Below, one piece after another: positions 46,048 through 56,648 of a stretch of 64,000 nucleotides of DNA (its first letter is position 1; each line of letters begins with the position of its first letter). This stretch comes from Gammaproteobacteria bacterium. Its GTDB lineage: Bacteria; Pseudomonadota; Gammaproteobacteria; Pseudomonadales; Halieaceae. The stretch lies in the NCBI GenBank assembly GCA_024644535.1, contig JAHEKX010000009.1:20214-84213 (forward strand). The letters run 5' to 3'. The notes below the pieces were generated by a model, which was given only the letters and a program-made list of their open reading frames with translations, did no database searches and had not been told where the DNA came from. The translations under genes and the position numbers were made by a program.

Positions 46048-47073
46048 ATGGCGCTACAGCAACTAAAGAATCGGCTACATTCACTGTTTCCTGCTAGTGC
46101 TGTAGGTCTGGTGGGCCCCTTGGGTGGGTTGCTGGGTATTTATGTGTTGCTGGTAGTTGGGCTTGGAATTTATTGGTCGCGCACGCCCGAGCCTTTTGAT
46201 ATCAAAGCGACTCTCGCAGAGTCCTCATCGCGCCCGGCGACCGGCGTTGCCACTACGCTCACGGCCATTCAGTTGGGTGACGCTCTGTTGTCTAAGCCCG
46301 GAGGTTTTTTGCGCAATGATATCGCGCCGCCAGGCGTTTTTTTAGACAATATCCCTAACTGGGAATATGGCGTCTTAATCCAGTTGCGCGATTTGACGCG
46401 CGCTATGCGCGAGGTGATGTCTCGGTCTCAGTCGCAATCTCGCGAAGATCCAGATTTAGCCTTGGCCGAGCCTCGTTTCAACTTTCAGGCTAATTCTTGG
46501 ATGCTGCCAAGCTCTGAATCTCAGTACCAAGAAGGATTGGAGTACTTGCGTGCTTATTTAGTGCGTTTGCAAGATCCTGAGGCAAAAGAGGCCCAATTTT
46601 ACGCTAGAGCCGACAATTTAAGGCATTGGCTTGCTGCGGTAGATATTCGTCTCGGTAGTTTGTCGCAGCGCCTAAGTGCCAGTGTTGGGCAGCGTCGTGT
46701 GAATACGGATTTGGCTGGCGATGGCGCGGCAACTCAGTCCACACCAGCACCGGCTGAGCTGGAAGTTAAAACGCCCTGGTCTGAAATTGACGATGTGTTT
46801 TATGAGTCGCGAGGTACTGCTTGGGCTTTGTTGCATATTTTGCGGGCTATAGAGGTAGACTTTGCCGATGTATTGGCGAAGAAGAACGCGACTGTGAGTG
46901 TGCGACAAATAATTCGTGAGCTTGAAGCTACCCAGGAAACCGTGTGGAGTCCAATGATTCTAAACGGTAGCGGTTTCGGTTTGTGGGCCAATCATTCGCT
47001 AGTCATGGCAAGCTATTTAACCCGAGCGAATGCTGCCATTGTCGATCTCAGAGATTTGTTAGCCCAGGGTTAG
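46048..47073 (+). CDS. DUF2333 family membrane-anchored protein
   Basis: 341 residues. One N-terminal membrane segment (about 19-43) is followed by a long, mostly helical periplasmic region with PGGFLRNDIAPPGVFLDNIPNWE and a Ser/Arg-rich middle. The sequence matches what I recall as DUF2333, found across gammaproteobacteria and without assigned function. It starts 12 bp after the copper chaperone gene, so the two are probably co-transcribed. Its stop overlaps the convergent pentapeptide gene by 4 bp. Confidence 0.85.
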   Translation: MALQQLKNRLHSLFPASAVGLVGPLGGLLGIYVLLVVGLGIYWSRTPEPFDIKATLAESSSRPATGVATTLTAIQLGDALLSKPGGFLRNDIAPPGVFLDNIPNWEYGVLIQLRDLTRAMREVMSRSQSQSREDPDLALAEPRFNFQANSWMLPSSESQYQEGLEYLRAYLVRLQDPEAKEAQFYARADNLRHWLAAVDIRLGSLSQRLSASVGQRRVNTDLAGDGAATQSTPAPAELEVKTPWSEIDDVFYESRGTAWALLHILRAIEVDFADVLAKKNATVSVRQIIRELEATQETVWSPMILNGSGFGLWANHSLVMASYLTRANAAIVDLRDLLAQG

Positions 47074-47420
47074 CTGGACTTGCGACGATAGCGTAGGCGC
47101 GTGCCGGTGTCTAAGGATAAGCGGATTTCCTCTGGACTTAATTCGTCGGGGAAGTAGGTGCCCGAGAGCTTCGCATCCAGAATACTTGCACCTTCTATAT
47201 TCGTATTGCGAAAGTCGATGCCCGACAGGTCTGCGTTGCGGAAGTAGGCGTCGCTGAAGTCCAGGCCGTCGGCATTCATGTTGCGTAGGTCTCGGCCTCG
47301 ATAGTCGCCACTTTTGAGTTCGCTGGTGCTGAGTTTGTCGCGCGCTTCATTAAAAGCTTTAACATCCTCTTGGCGTAGCATTTGATAAAGCGGGTCGAGT
47401 TTGATTTCTGGTTTGGTCAC
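47070..47420 (-). CDS. Small pentapeptide-repeat protein
   Basis: 116 residues from a GTG start. The middle (about 40-85) carries A(D/N)LxX-type repeats: YRGRDLRNMNADGLDFSDAY, then FRNADLSGIDFRNTNIEGAS, enough for about two turns of a right-handed quadrilateral helix. Basic residues end the protein. No signal peptide is seen, so it is probably cytosolic. It lies 16 bp after the PfkB kinase on the same strand. Some pentapeptide proteins mimic DNA and bind gyrase, but this one is too short for that to be assumed. Confidence 0.88.
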   Translation of the reverse strand: MTKPEIKLDPLYQMLRQEDVKAFNEARDKLSTSELKSGDYRGRDLRNMNADGLDFSDAYFRNADLSGIDFRNTNIEGASILDAKLSGTYFPDELSPEEIRLSLDTGTRLRYRRKSS

Positions 47421-47436
47421 CGTTTAGCCTCGCAGG

Positions 47437-48438
47437 TTAGTTGCCAAAGAAAGATCGGCGTAGGTGCTGACAAGTGTCTGCACTTAATCTAGGACCATAT
47501 TGACTTACGATGGTTCCCGCTGCAAGGCTGCCGAAACGTCCGGCGGTAGCAAAGTCTTCGCCGCGTGTCAGAGCGTATAAAAACGCGCCCGCAAACATGT
47601 CGCCAGCGCCGTTGCTGTCGATGGCATGTACTTGGTGGGCGGGTATCTCAATGAGTTCGCTGCCATCAAAGGCTAGCGCGCCCTCTGCGCCGCGCGTAAT
47701 GACAAACTGTTTCGCTTTATGTTTTAACACCTCGATCGCTACGTCTAAAGAGTCCGTTTTGGCATAGGTCAGTGCTTCTTGGGTATTACAGAAGATCAGA
47801 TCAACTCGATCGCCCACTAGGGCATCAATTTGTGAGCGAAAAAATTCGACCATGCCAGGGTCCGAGAAACTCACCGCAATTTTCACGTCGTTCTGCTCGG
47901 CGATATCGCGGGCGCGTAAACAAGCTTCCATGCCAGTAGGCGAAGGTGCTTGATAGGCTTCTAGGTAGAGCCATTCGCTGGCACACAGAGCGTGGGTGTT
48001 AAGTTGATCTAGCGATAAGGCCGCGCTAATGCCCAAAAAGGTATTCATGCTGCGCTCTGCATCGGGGGTAATCATGACCAGACATTTACCCGTTGTGCCG
48101 ATGCCTCGCGCAACGGATTCGTCAAAGGCTACACCCGCTGTCGCTAGATCGTGAAGATAGATATCGCCGTAATCATCGTGCGCCACTTTGCAGGCAAAAT
48201 AGGTTGGGCTACCCAACAAAGCCGCGGCAATAACCGAGTTGGCGGCACTGCCACCGCTGGCGTGCTCGGCAGTGGTTAAATGATCTTGCAAGTGGCCAAT
48301 AAGCTCATCCTGGCGGGCTTCGTCGACCAGGGTCATCAATCCCTTCTCGACTTGCATAGTGTTAAGGTCCTGATCGGTGACTTTAATTTCAGTGTCGACA
48401 AGGGCTGCACCTATCCCGAAGATGGTGTATTGCTTCAT
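47437..48438 (-). CDS. PfkB-family sugar or adenosine kinase
   Basis: 333 residues. A ribokinase-like fold: GIGAALVDTEIKV at the N-terminus, the substrate-side ASGGSAANSVIAAALLG, and the C-terminal HAIDSNGAGDMFAGAFLYAL with the catalytic Asp in the anion hole. Proteins of this subgroup are usually annotated as adenosine kinase; the substrate is not proven by sequence. It is transcribed away from the PBP1b gene. Confidence 0.9.
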   Translation of the reverse strand: MKQYTIFGIGAALVDTEIKVTDQDLNTMQVEKGLMTLVDEARQDELIGHLQDHLTTAEHASGGSAANSVIAAALLGSPTYFACKVAHDDYGDIYLHDLATAGVAFDESVARGIGTTGKCLVMITPDAERSMNTFLGISAALSLDQLNTHALCASEWLYLEAYQAPSPTGMEACLRARDIAEQNDVKIAVSFSDPGMVEFFRSQIDALVGDRVDLIFCNTQEALTYAKTDSLDVAIEVLKHKAKQFVITRGAEGALAFDGSELIEIPAHQVHAIDSNGAGDMFAGAFLYALTRGEDFATAGRFGSLAAGTIVSQYGPRLSADTCQHLRRSFFGN

Positions 48439-48526
48439 GTTGGGTCGCTTCGTGTTTACTTTCGTGTATTATCTCAGCATCCACTCTAATTAAAAGTGTA
48501 ATCTTTCCGCATATTTGGCTTATTTC

Positions 48527-50779
48527 ATGTTGCGCAAGCTTTCTATTGTATTGTTGAAGTTGTTTTTGGCGGGTCTCGCCTTAGGTTTGTTATGGGTTGC
48601 CTATCTTGATGCGACCATTAGCAACACCTTTGATCAGAAGCGATACGCGCTTCCGGCCACGGTATATGGGCGGTCGTTAGAGTTATACGAAGGCGCGGCC
48701 ATGGAGCCTGCAGCTTTAGCGCAGGAATTAGACTGGGTGGGTTATCGCTCGGTAAAGTCTTTGTATCGCCCAGGGCAGTACAGTCGCAATGGCAATCGCA
48801 TAGAGGTTCACACGCGCGATTTTAAATTTCCCGATCAGTTCGCCAAGGGCGCCCAAGTTGGTGTGATACTTGACCAGGGGCGAGTGGTAGCTCTAACGCG
48901 GGAAGGCAAGGCCATCGATTTGCTTCGACTAGAACCGATGGTGATTGGCGGTGTATACCCCAAACACGGTGAAGATCGATTGCTGGTGCAATTAGCCGAT
49001 GTACCTTCCAGTTTGACGCAAGGCTTGCTGGCGATTGAAGATCAACGCTTCATGCAGCACCACGGCTTCTCTGTTGCGGGCATTGCTCGCGCATTCATCA
49101 GTAATGTACGTACCGGTCGCGTCGTCGCAGGTGGTTCTACCATTACTCAGCAGCTGGTGAAGAACTACTATCTGACGCCAGAACGCACTATTACTCGTAA
49201 AATCCGCGAGTTGATCATGTCAGTTTTATTGGAATGGCATGCCGAAAAAGAAGACATCTTAGAAAGCTACTTAAACGAAATTTATTTAGGTCAAGACGGT
49301 CCTCGTGCGATACACGGTTTCGCCCTAGGAGCTTTGCATTATTTCGACACGCCGCTCACCCAACTGGGTTTGCACCAGCAGGCACTGCTGGTCGGTATGG
49401 TAAAAGGCCCTTCATTGTACAACCCGAACCGCAACCCTGAACGCGCCAAAGAGCGCCGCAATTTAGTCTTGGATGTGTGGGCGCAAGAGGGCATTGTTTC
49501 GCCTGAGCAGAGCGCCGTGGCCAAACTAATGCCTCTGGATTTGCAAGGGCAAGATACTCTCAAGCAGCGTTTTCCGGCCTACTTAGATTTGGTGCGTCGA
49601 CAGTTGCGCTTAGAGTATCGAGACGAAGATCTAACGACGATGGGCTTGCGTATTTTTACGGCCTTTGACCCTTCGGTGCAGCTGACTCTTCAAAAAACAA
49701 CTCAAAACACATTGGCATTAATCGATAAAACCGAGCTGTTGCAGTCGGCCTCGGTTGTCACGCGAGTCGACAGTGGCGAAGTCATAGCCTTAACAGGTGG
49801 TCGCCAAGTTAGCCAGGCCGGCTTTAATCGCGCACTTGATGCTAGGCGACCTGCGGGTTCCTTGTTCAAGCCGGCTGTGTATTTAGCGGCGCTAGAGGAT
49901 GAGACCAAATATACCTTGGTCACCGAAATTCCAGACTTGCCCTTAGCGGTTGAGTTGCCTAACGGCGATGTATGGTCCCCTGAAAACTACGATAAAACAC
50001 ATCGCGGCGGCGTCTTGTTATACAAGGCTTTAATTGACTCGCTGAATCTGCCGGCGGCCCGCTTGGGTTTTGATCTGGGGCCAGCGAGTGTCAAGCAAAT
50101 GCTACAGCGCTTAGGTATGACCGCACCCATCCCTGAAGTTGCTTCTTTACCTCTGGGGGTAGGGGAGTATGCGGCTATAGATTTGGCCGCGGTCTATCAA
50201 ACCATTGCCGCTGGTGGATTTAGAACGCCTTTAAGAACCATACGCGATATTGTCGATGCCAACGGAGACCCTTTGCGCCGCTATCCCTTAGCTTATGAGC
50301 GCACAATTGATCGAGCGACTATGCACTTACTGCACTACGCTTTGCTGGGTGTCATGGAAGAGGGTACAGGTGCGTCTTTGGCGCCACTGCTCCCTGCTGA
50401 CTTGGTAACAGCGGCCAAAAGCGGCACCAGCGACGATGGTCGCGATTCGTGGTTTGCGGGCTTTAGTGGAGATTTACTGACCGTAACCTGGGTGGGCTTT
50501 GATGATAATCGCGCTAGCTCACTAACTGGCACGCGTGGTGCGGGGCAGATTTGGGCGCGATTTATGGCACAAGAAGCCCGCAGGTCGGTAGCGTATCGCA
50601 TGCCAGAAAAAGTGGAATATAAGTGGATTGATGCGACTAATGGACGTAAAACAGGGCGTGGCTGTCCCAACGCGCAGCGTATTCCCTTTATCGAAGGCAG
50701 TGCGCCAACCGCAAGTACCGATTGTCGCAAAACCGACAACCCAGTTCGCGATTGGTTACAAAAAGTATTTGGAGTATAA
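48527..50779 (+). CDS. mrcB: Bifunctional penicillin-binding protein 1B
   Basis: 750 residues from the ATG at 48527; a TTG at 48515 would add four. One N-terminal membrane anchor (about 8-30) is followed by a UB2H-like region. The GT51 glycosyltransferase has IEDQRFMQHHGFS, GGSTITQQLVKN and LNEIYLGQDG. The transpeptidase has Ser in GSLFKPAVYL (SxxK), SLN in IDSLNLPA and KSGTSDD (KSG). It polymerises and crosslinks peptidoglycan. It is followed 2 bp later by a TPR-like lipoprotein that may act as a partner. Confidence 0.96.
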   Translation: MLRKLSIVLLKLFLAGLALGLLWVAYLDATISNTFDQKRYALPATVYGRSLELYEGAAMEPAALAQELDWVGYRSVKSLYRPGQYSRNGNRIEVHTRDFKFPDQFAKGAQVGVILDQGRVVALTREGKAIDLLRLEPMVIGGVYPKHGEDRLLVQLADVPSSLTQGLLAIEDQRFMQHHGFSVAGIARAFISNVRTGRVVAGGSTITQQLVKNYYLTPERTITRKIRELIMSVLLEWHAEKEDILESYLNEIYLGQDGPRAIHGFALGALHYFDTPLTQLGLHQQALLVGMVKGPSLYNPNRNPERAKERRNLVLDVWAQEGIVSPEQSAVAKLMPLDLQGQDTLKQRFPAYLDLVRRQLRLEYRDEDLTTMGLRIFTAFDPSVQLTLQKTTQNTLALIDKTELLQSASVVTRVDSGEVIALTGGRQVSQAGFNRALDARRPAGSLFKPAVYLAALEDETKYTLVTEIPDLPLAVELPNGDVWSPENYDKTHRGGVLLYKALIDSLNLPAARLGFDLGPASVKQMLQRLGMTAPIPEVASLPLGVGEYAAIDLAAVYQTIAAGGFRTPLRTIRDIVDANGDPLRRYPLAYERTIDRATMHLLHYALLGVMEEGTGASLAPLLPADLVTAAKSGTSDDGRDSWFAGFSGDLLTVTWVGFDDNRASSLTGTRGAGQIWARFMAQEARRSVAYRMPEKVEYKWIDATNGRKTGRGCPNAQRIPFIEGSAPTASTDCRKTDNPVRDWLQKVFGV

Positions 50780-50781
50780 GC

Positions 50782-51165
50782 ATGGATTTTGCAAACCGCG
50801 CTGGGATTCTTTTTTTGATTACCCTGCTAGTAGCCTGCGAAACCCCGGGCCCCAAGCAAAGCGATAATCGCACGCCTTCTCTGCCAAAAGCGGTGGAAGT
50901 ACAGCGACCGCTGTCTCCGGCGTATTTGCGCTTATTAGATGAAGGTCAGCAACAATTAAGCGCCGGCAAAATTGCCGTGGCGGTCGCCACATTTGAGCGG
51001 GCGCAGCGCATTCATGCCGACAATGCGCGGGTGTACCTAGCCTTGTCGCAAGCTTACAGCAAGGCAGGAGATCGCCTCGCTTCAGTGGCAATGGCCGAGC
51101 GCGGGTTGTTGTATTGCAAAGACGCTGATCGCTGCCGCGCGTTAAGGAAGCTCGCCGGGGGCTAA
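50782..51165 (+). CDS. TPR-containing lipoprotein
   Basis: 127 residues from the ATG at 50782. A signal sequence ends in the lipobox LVAC (ITLLVACETPG), predicting acylation. The C-terminal half has a TPR-like pair (QQQLSAGKIAVAVATFERAQ and YLALSQAYSKAGDRLASVAM). It starts 2 bp after the PBP1b gene. By analogy, outer-membrane lipoproteins such as LpoB activate PBP1b, and a Pseudomonas LpoP with TPR repeats is encoded beside PBP1b. This gene fits that description well. It overlaps the convergent ATPase gene by 24 bp. Confidence 0.88.
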   Translation: MDFANRAGILFLITLLVACETPGPKQSDNRTPSLPKAVEVQRPLSPAYLRLLDEGQQQLSAGKIAVAVATFERAQRIHADNARVYLALSQAYSKAGDRLASVAMAERGLLYCKDADRCRALRKLAGG

Positions 51166-52614
51166 GTCACGGCAGACAAGTTGGTAACCCGAATCATGAG
51201 ACACGAACTCTAAGCACTGGTTAATGCACTTAGGGTACTCGCCGACGCTGTGGCTGACAAAAATCAGTTGCGTGTGCCCCGCGTTAGCAACATGATCAAT
51301 TGCATTCAGCAACTGATGTGTGTGCACTGCATCTAAGCCCAAAGTGGGTTCGTCCAGTATTAACATTTTGGGTTGCTTCACCATGGCGCGGGCTAGCAAA
51401 ATAATGCGTTGTTGCCCAAACGATAGAGTATCAAACTCGGTCTCTATTAAATCTGCTACCCCGAACGATTGCATCCAAGCTTTGGCTTGGCGCACCTGCC
51501 CGTCGGTGGGCTTCTGATACAAGCCTTGGCTGTCGTAAAAGCCCGAAATCACCACGTGTAAAGTTTTTTGGCGTGGCGGAAAGTTCAGGTGTGAAGCAGA
51601 GTCCACGACCCCAAAACAACGTTTGATGTCCCAGACGCTTTCGCCACTGCCGCGTTTAACACCAAATACCGTAATATCTTGTCCGTAGGCTTTTGGATTA
51701 TCGCCGGTAATCAAGCTTAATAAGGTCGTTTTGCCTGATCCATTGGGTCCAGCCAGCAGTGTGTGTTGCTGCTTACCCATGTGCCAATTCACATCGTTTA
51801 GAATGGTCGTATCACCGTAGCGGACGCTTACATTGTTTAGAATTAAAGCATCATCTCTCGAATAATCCTGCCTCTGAGTGTCAATCGGCAGACCAACCAG
51901 TTGGTATTTCGCATGTGCAAAAACAGCTTGAACATCGGCGCGCGCCAACACTTCCTGTTTGGGGCCCTGGGTGAGAATATTGCCTTCATCCAATACCAGC
52001 AGGTGCGTGATACCTTCGGGTAAATTTTTAATATCCCGGTACAGCAAGATGGCCGGGTCGGGTTTGCCGAGTAAAAAGCTTAGCGCCTCTTTCATGGTTT
52101 GCTGGCTACGCTTGTCTAGGCCGTCTGTGGGTGTATCCAAAATCAGTAACCCCGGCGTTTGGCAAATGGCTTGAGCCAGTAATGTTTTGCGTGCCTCGCC
52201 CGTCGATACAAAGCGGATACCGCGATCAAGGATATGCGCAATGCCCAAGCGCTCAATCCACTCAAGTGAGTCATTGCTCAGTTGCTGGCCGCCGCTGATA
52301 GCGTTGCGTACGGTGGTGCCTGGGTCCGCAGCGTCGGGTCGAAATTCGGAGTCGTCCAGTTTTTTATCGCGCTCGATAAGCGTTCTTTGTTGTTCGAAAC
52401 AAACGTAAGCAAGGCCCCGCGTACGGGCATGATTGTCGATAGTGCACCTGCCAACATAATGCTTGGCGCTGCCGGCGATAATGTTGGCCAAGCTGGACTT
52501 TCCGGCGCTGTTACGACCCACTATAGCCCACTGCTCACCCGGTTGTATTTGCCAGTTGATGTCACGCAGCACGGGAGTAACACGGTAGGTCAAGCTGATG
52601 TTTTCAAGGGTCAA
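51142..52614 (-). CDS. ModF-like protein with two ABC ATPase domains
   Basis: 490 residues from a TTG at 52614; the true start may be upstream at 52641 (see findings). Two nucleotide-binding domains in tandem. NBD1 has GRNSAGKSS and STGEARKTLL but its Walker B reads LILDTPTDGLD. NBD2 has GPNGSGKTT, SFGQQRIILLARAM, an intact LILDEPTLGLD and the H-loop SHSVGE. The block GSGESVWDIKRCFGVV matches E. coli ModF. No membrane domain or permease gene is present. The role of ModF (linked to molybdate uptake operons in E. coli) is unclear, and no mod genes are nearby. Confidence 0.88.
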   Translation of the reverse strand: MTLENISLTYRVTPVLRDINWQIQPGEQWAIVGRNSAGKSSLANIIAGSAKHYVGRCTIDNHARTRGLAYVCFEQQRTLIERDKKLDDSEFRPDAADPGTTVRNAISGGQQLSNDSLEWIERLGIAHILDRGIRFVSTGEARKTLLAQAICQTPGLLILDTPTDGLDKRSQQTMKEALSFLLGKPDPAILLYRDIKNLPEGITHLLVLDEGNILTQGPKQEVLARADVQAVFAHAKYQLVGLPIDTQRQDYSRDDALILNNVSVRYGDTTILNDVNWHMGKQQHTLLAGPNGSGKTTLLSLITGDNPKAYGQDITVFGVKRGSGESVWDIKRCFGVVDSASHLNFPPRQKTLHVVISGFYDSQGLYQKPTDGQVRQAKAWMQSFGVADLIETEFDTLSFGQQRIILLARAMVKQPKMLILDEPTLGLDAVHTHQLLNAIDHVANAGHTQLIFVSHSVGEYPKCINQCLEFVSHDSGYQLVCRDLAPGELP

Positions 52615-52687
52615 AACGGGCGCTGAACTTGAGGCTTTGATATGATACTCCTTGTCCTAAGCTACTTGTGCAGTTAGAGGTAAATTC

Positions 52688-53305
52688 GTGCTCACGCAAA
52701 TTGAACAGGCTTTGCAAAGTTACCAGCGTTCGCAACACCCTATGCGCGGGGTATCACGCAGAGCGGCTGTGGCAATTATGTTGTCTGAGCAAGAGGGTGA
52801 TGCGTCGGTGCTAATGATACGCCGAGCCGAGCGTAAGGGCGACCCTTGGTCGGGACATATGGCGTTTCCCGGAGGGATGGTTGACTCAACAGACGACCAT
52901 TCGTTTGCAGCGGCTGTGCGCGAGACCGAAGAAGAAATTGGCTTTGTCTTATCAGAGCAAGATCGCGTGATCGGGCGTCTATCGGATATTCGCGCAAGGC
53001 GGGCGCAGACGCACAAAGACAAAGGTTTGGTGGTCTGCCCCTACGTTCTGCGGGTAGACCGCACGATCGATCCAAACCCGAATCATGAGGTTGCCGAAGT
53101 TGTGTGGGTGCCGCTAAATTTTATTCGCAACTTGAGTAATCGTACCCAAATGCCAGCCGAGTTACTGGATGTGCCACGGCACATCCCCTGCTATCGTTAT
53201 GGGGATCGTGTTATTTGGGGCATGTCTTTGGCCATGTTAGACGACATGCTGTCTCATACTTTCGGCGATCACCCCGACCCGTGGTCCATGGAAGCGCCTG
53301 TTTAA
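52688..53305 (+). CDS. Nudix hydrolase, CoA pyrophosphatase type
   Basis: 205 residues from a GTG start preceded by AGAGG. The Nudix box is present: GGMVDSTDDHSFAAAVRETEEEIGF, with REtEEEIG carrying the metal-binding Glu residues. The upstream RAERKGDPWSGHMAFPGG resembles the UPF0035 signature of CoA diphosphatases such as E. coli NudL. It likely splits CoA or acyl-CoA to 4'-phosphopantetheine and 3',5'-ADP. Its stop overlaps the convergent secreted-protein gene by 4 bp. Confidence 0.92.
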   Translation: MLTQIEQALQSYQRSQHPMRGVSRRAAVAIMLSEQEGDASVLMIRRAERKGDPWSGHMAFPGGMVDSTDDHSFAAAVRETEEEIGFVLSEQDRVIGRLSDIRARRAQTHKDKGLVVCPYVLRVDRTIDPNPNHEVAEVVWVPLNFIRNLSNRTQMPAELLDVPRHIPCYRYGDRVIWGMSLAMLDDMLSHTFGDHPDPWSMEAPV

Positions 53306-53895
53306 CGTTTAATGTGAAGACGGGTATTAATCATTAGTTCGCGTAGCGCTGGGTCGACTTGGGTGGCTTCTTTTAAGGTTGCCCGATCGATATCGCCATT
53401 GACGTAGCCCTTAATAATACGAGCCAACACAGGGGTGAGTTTTGGTTCAAAGTCCCATTTGGTCGTGTCGATAATAGGGCCAAACACCCAGTCCTCTGAC
53501 ACCGGCAAAAAATATCCTCCGCACCCAGGGAGGCTGTAGTCACCTTTGCGACCGTAGCTAATATTGGGCGTCATGGGGTTAAAACCACCCTCGGGTATAG
53601 TGTCAATTCTATTCAACGCGAAAATCCACTCCTCGCCAACCTCAAACCTTTCGACCTCAGCACGGCAAAGATCGCCGGTTTTTAACCATATACGCACTTG
53701 CTCGCGGTAACTGGTGCCCTTGAGCTCATCTTGCACCTCAATGTCTATGGAGTTGCCCTTTATTTGGATAATACTGCCGCGACTGATGTAGTCAGCTTGG
53801 GTGGAGATGTCGGCGAAGCTGCCTTGCCATAGACATTCACAAGCAAAGCTTGGCAGGCTTAGCGTTAGCAGTAATAGGAGCGGCACCGCACGCAT
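53302..53895 (-). CDS. Secreted NTR/TIMP-like protein
   Basis: 197 residues. A strong signal peptide (RAVPLLLLLTLSLPSFA) would leave Cys-Glu-Cys (Cys19 and Cys21) at the mature N-terminus. A beta-rich domain follows (ADYISRGSIIQIKGNSIDIEVQDE, then VRIWLKTGDLC), with another Cys in LPGCGGYFLP and a helical tail. The pattern of a Cys-x-Cys start plus an OB-like barrel is that of netrin/TIMP domains. It sits 3 bp after hemB on the same strand, probably by read-through. No defined function is known; a lipoprotein reading is a weaker alternative because the lipobox is poor. Confidence 0.85.
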   Translation of the reverse strand: MRAVPLLLLLTLSLPSFACECLWQGSFADISTQADYISRGSIIQIKGNSIDIEVQDELKGTSYREQVRIWLKTGDLCRAEVERFEVGEEWIFALNRIDTIPEGGFNPMTPNISYGRKGDYSLPGCGGYFLPVSEDWVFGPIIDTTKWDFEPKLTPVLARIIKGYVNGDIDRATLKEATQVDPALRELMINTRLHIKR

Positions 53896-53898
53896 TGT

Positions 53899-56204
<2,306 letters not shown>

Positions 56205-56220
56205 GTTTATTGACGCTCGA

Positions 56221-56643
56221 TTAGAGAGTGGGTTTTAAGACGACAAGGATAACGATTGCGAACAAAAACAACACGGGGATTTCGTTAAAAAATCGATAAA
56301 ATACGTGTGTATGCCAATCGGCATCTTCTAGAATTATGTTCAGATAGCGGCCGCACTGATAATGGTAAACCCACAAAAAGACAACGCCTGCAAATTTAGC
56401 CCACCACCAGATCTGAGTTTGATAGTAATCCCAGTTAAGATGCAAAAGGGCGATACCAAAGCCTGCGGTTAAAAATAAAAAGGGCGTAATAAAGCGATAC
56501 AGTTTGCGGGCCATGACGGCTAATTGCGCACGTGTCTGGGCATGCTCTGAGGACGCGTGATACACAAAGATGCGCGGCAAATAGAACAGTCCAGCGAACC
56601 AGCAAACCATAAAAATAATGTGAAAAGCTTTAAGCCAAAGCAT
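56221..56643 (-). CDS. hemJ: Protoporphyrinogen IX oxidase, HemJ type
   Basis: 140 residues with four membrane helices. The family's conserved His8 in [27 protein letters not shown] binds heme b, and the conserved Lys is in RKLYRF. HemJ oxidises protoporphyrinogen to protoporphyrin in the inner membrane and is the usual form in bacteria lacking HemG/HemY. Placement directly before hemL and hemB supports this over the generic CopD-like annotation. It follows the CLC gene by 5 bp. Confidence 0.93.
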   Translation of the reverse strand: MLWLKAFHIIFMVCWFAGLFYLPRIFVYHASSEHAQTRAQLAVMARKLYRFITPFLFLTAGFGIALLHLNWDYYQTQIWWWAKFAGVVFLWVYHYQCGRYLNIILEDADWHTHVFYRFFNEIPVLFLFAIVILVVLKPTL

Positions 56644-56648
56644 TGTCG

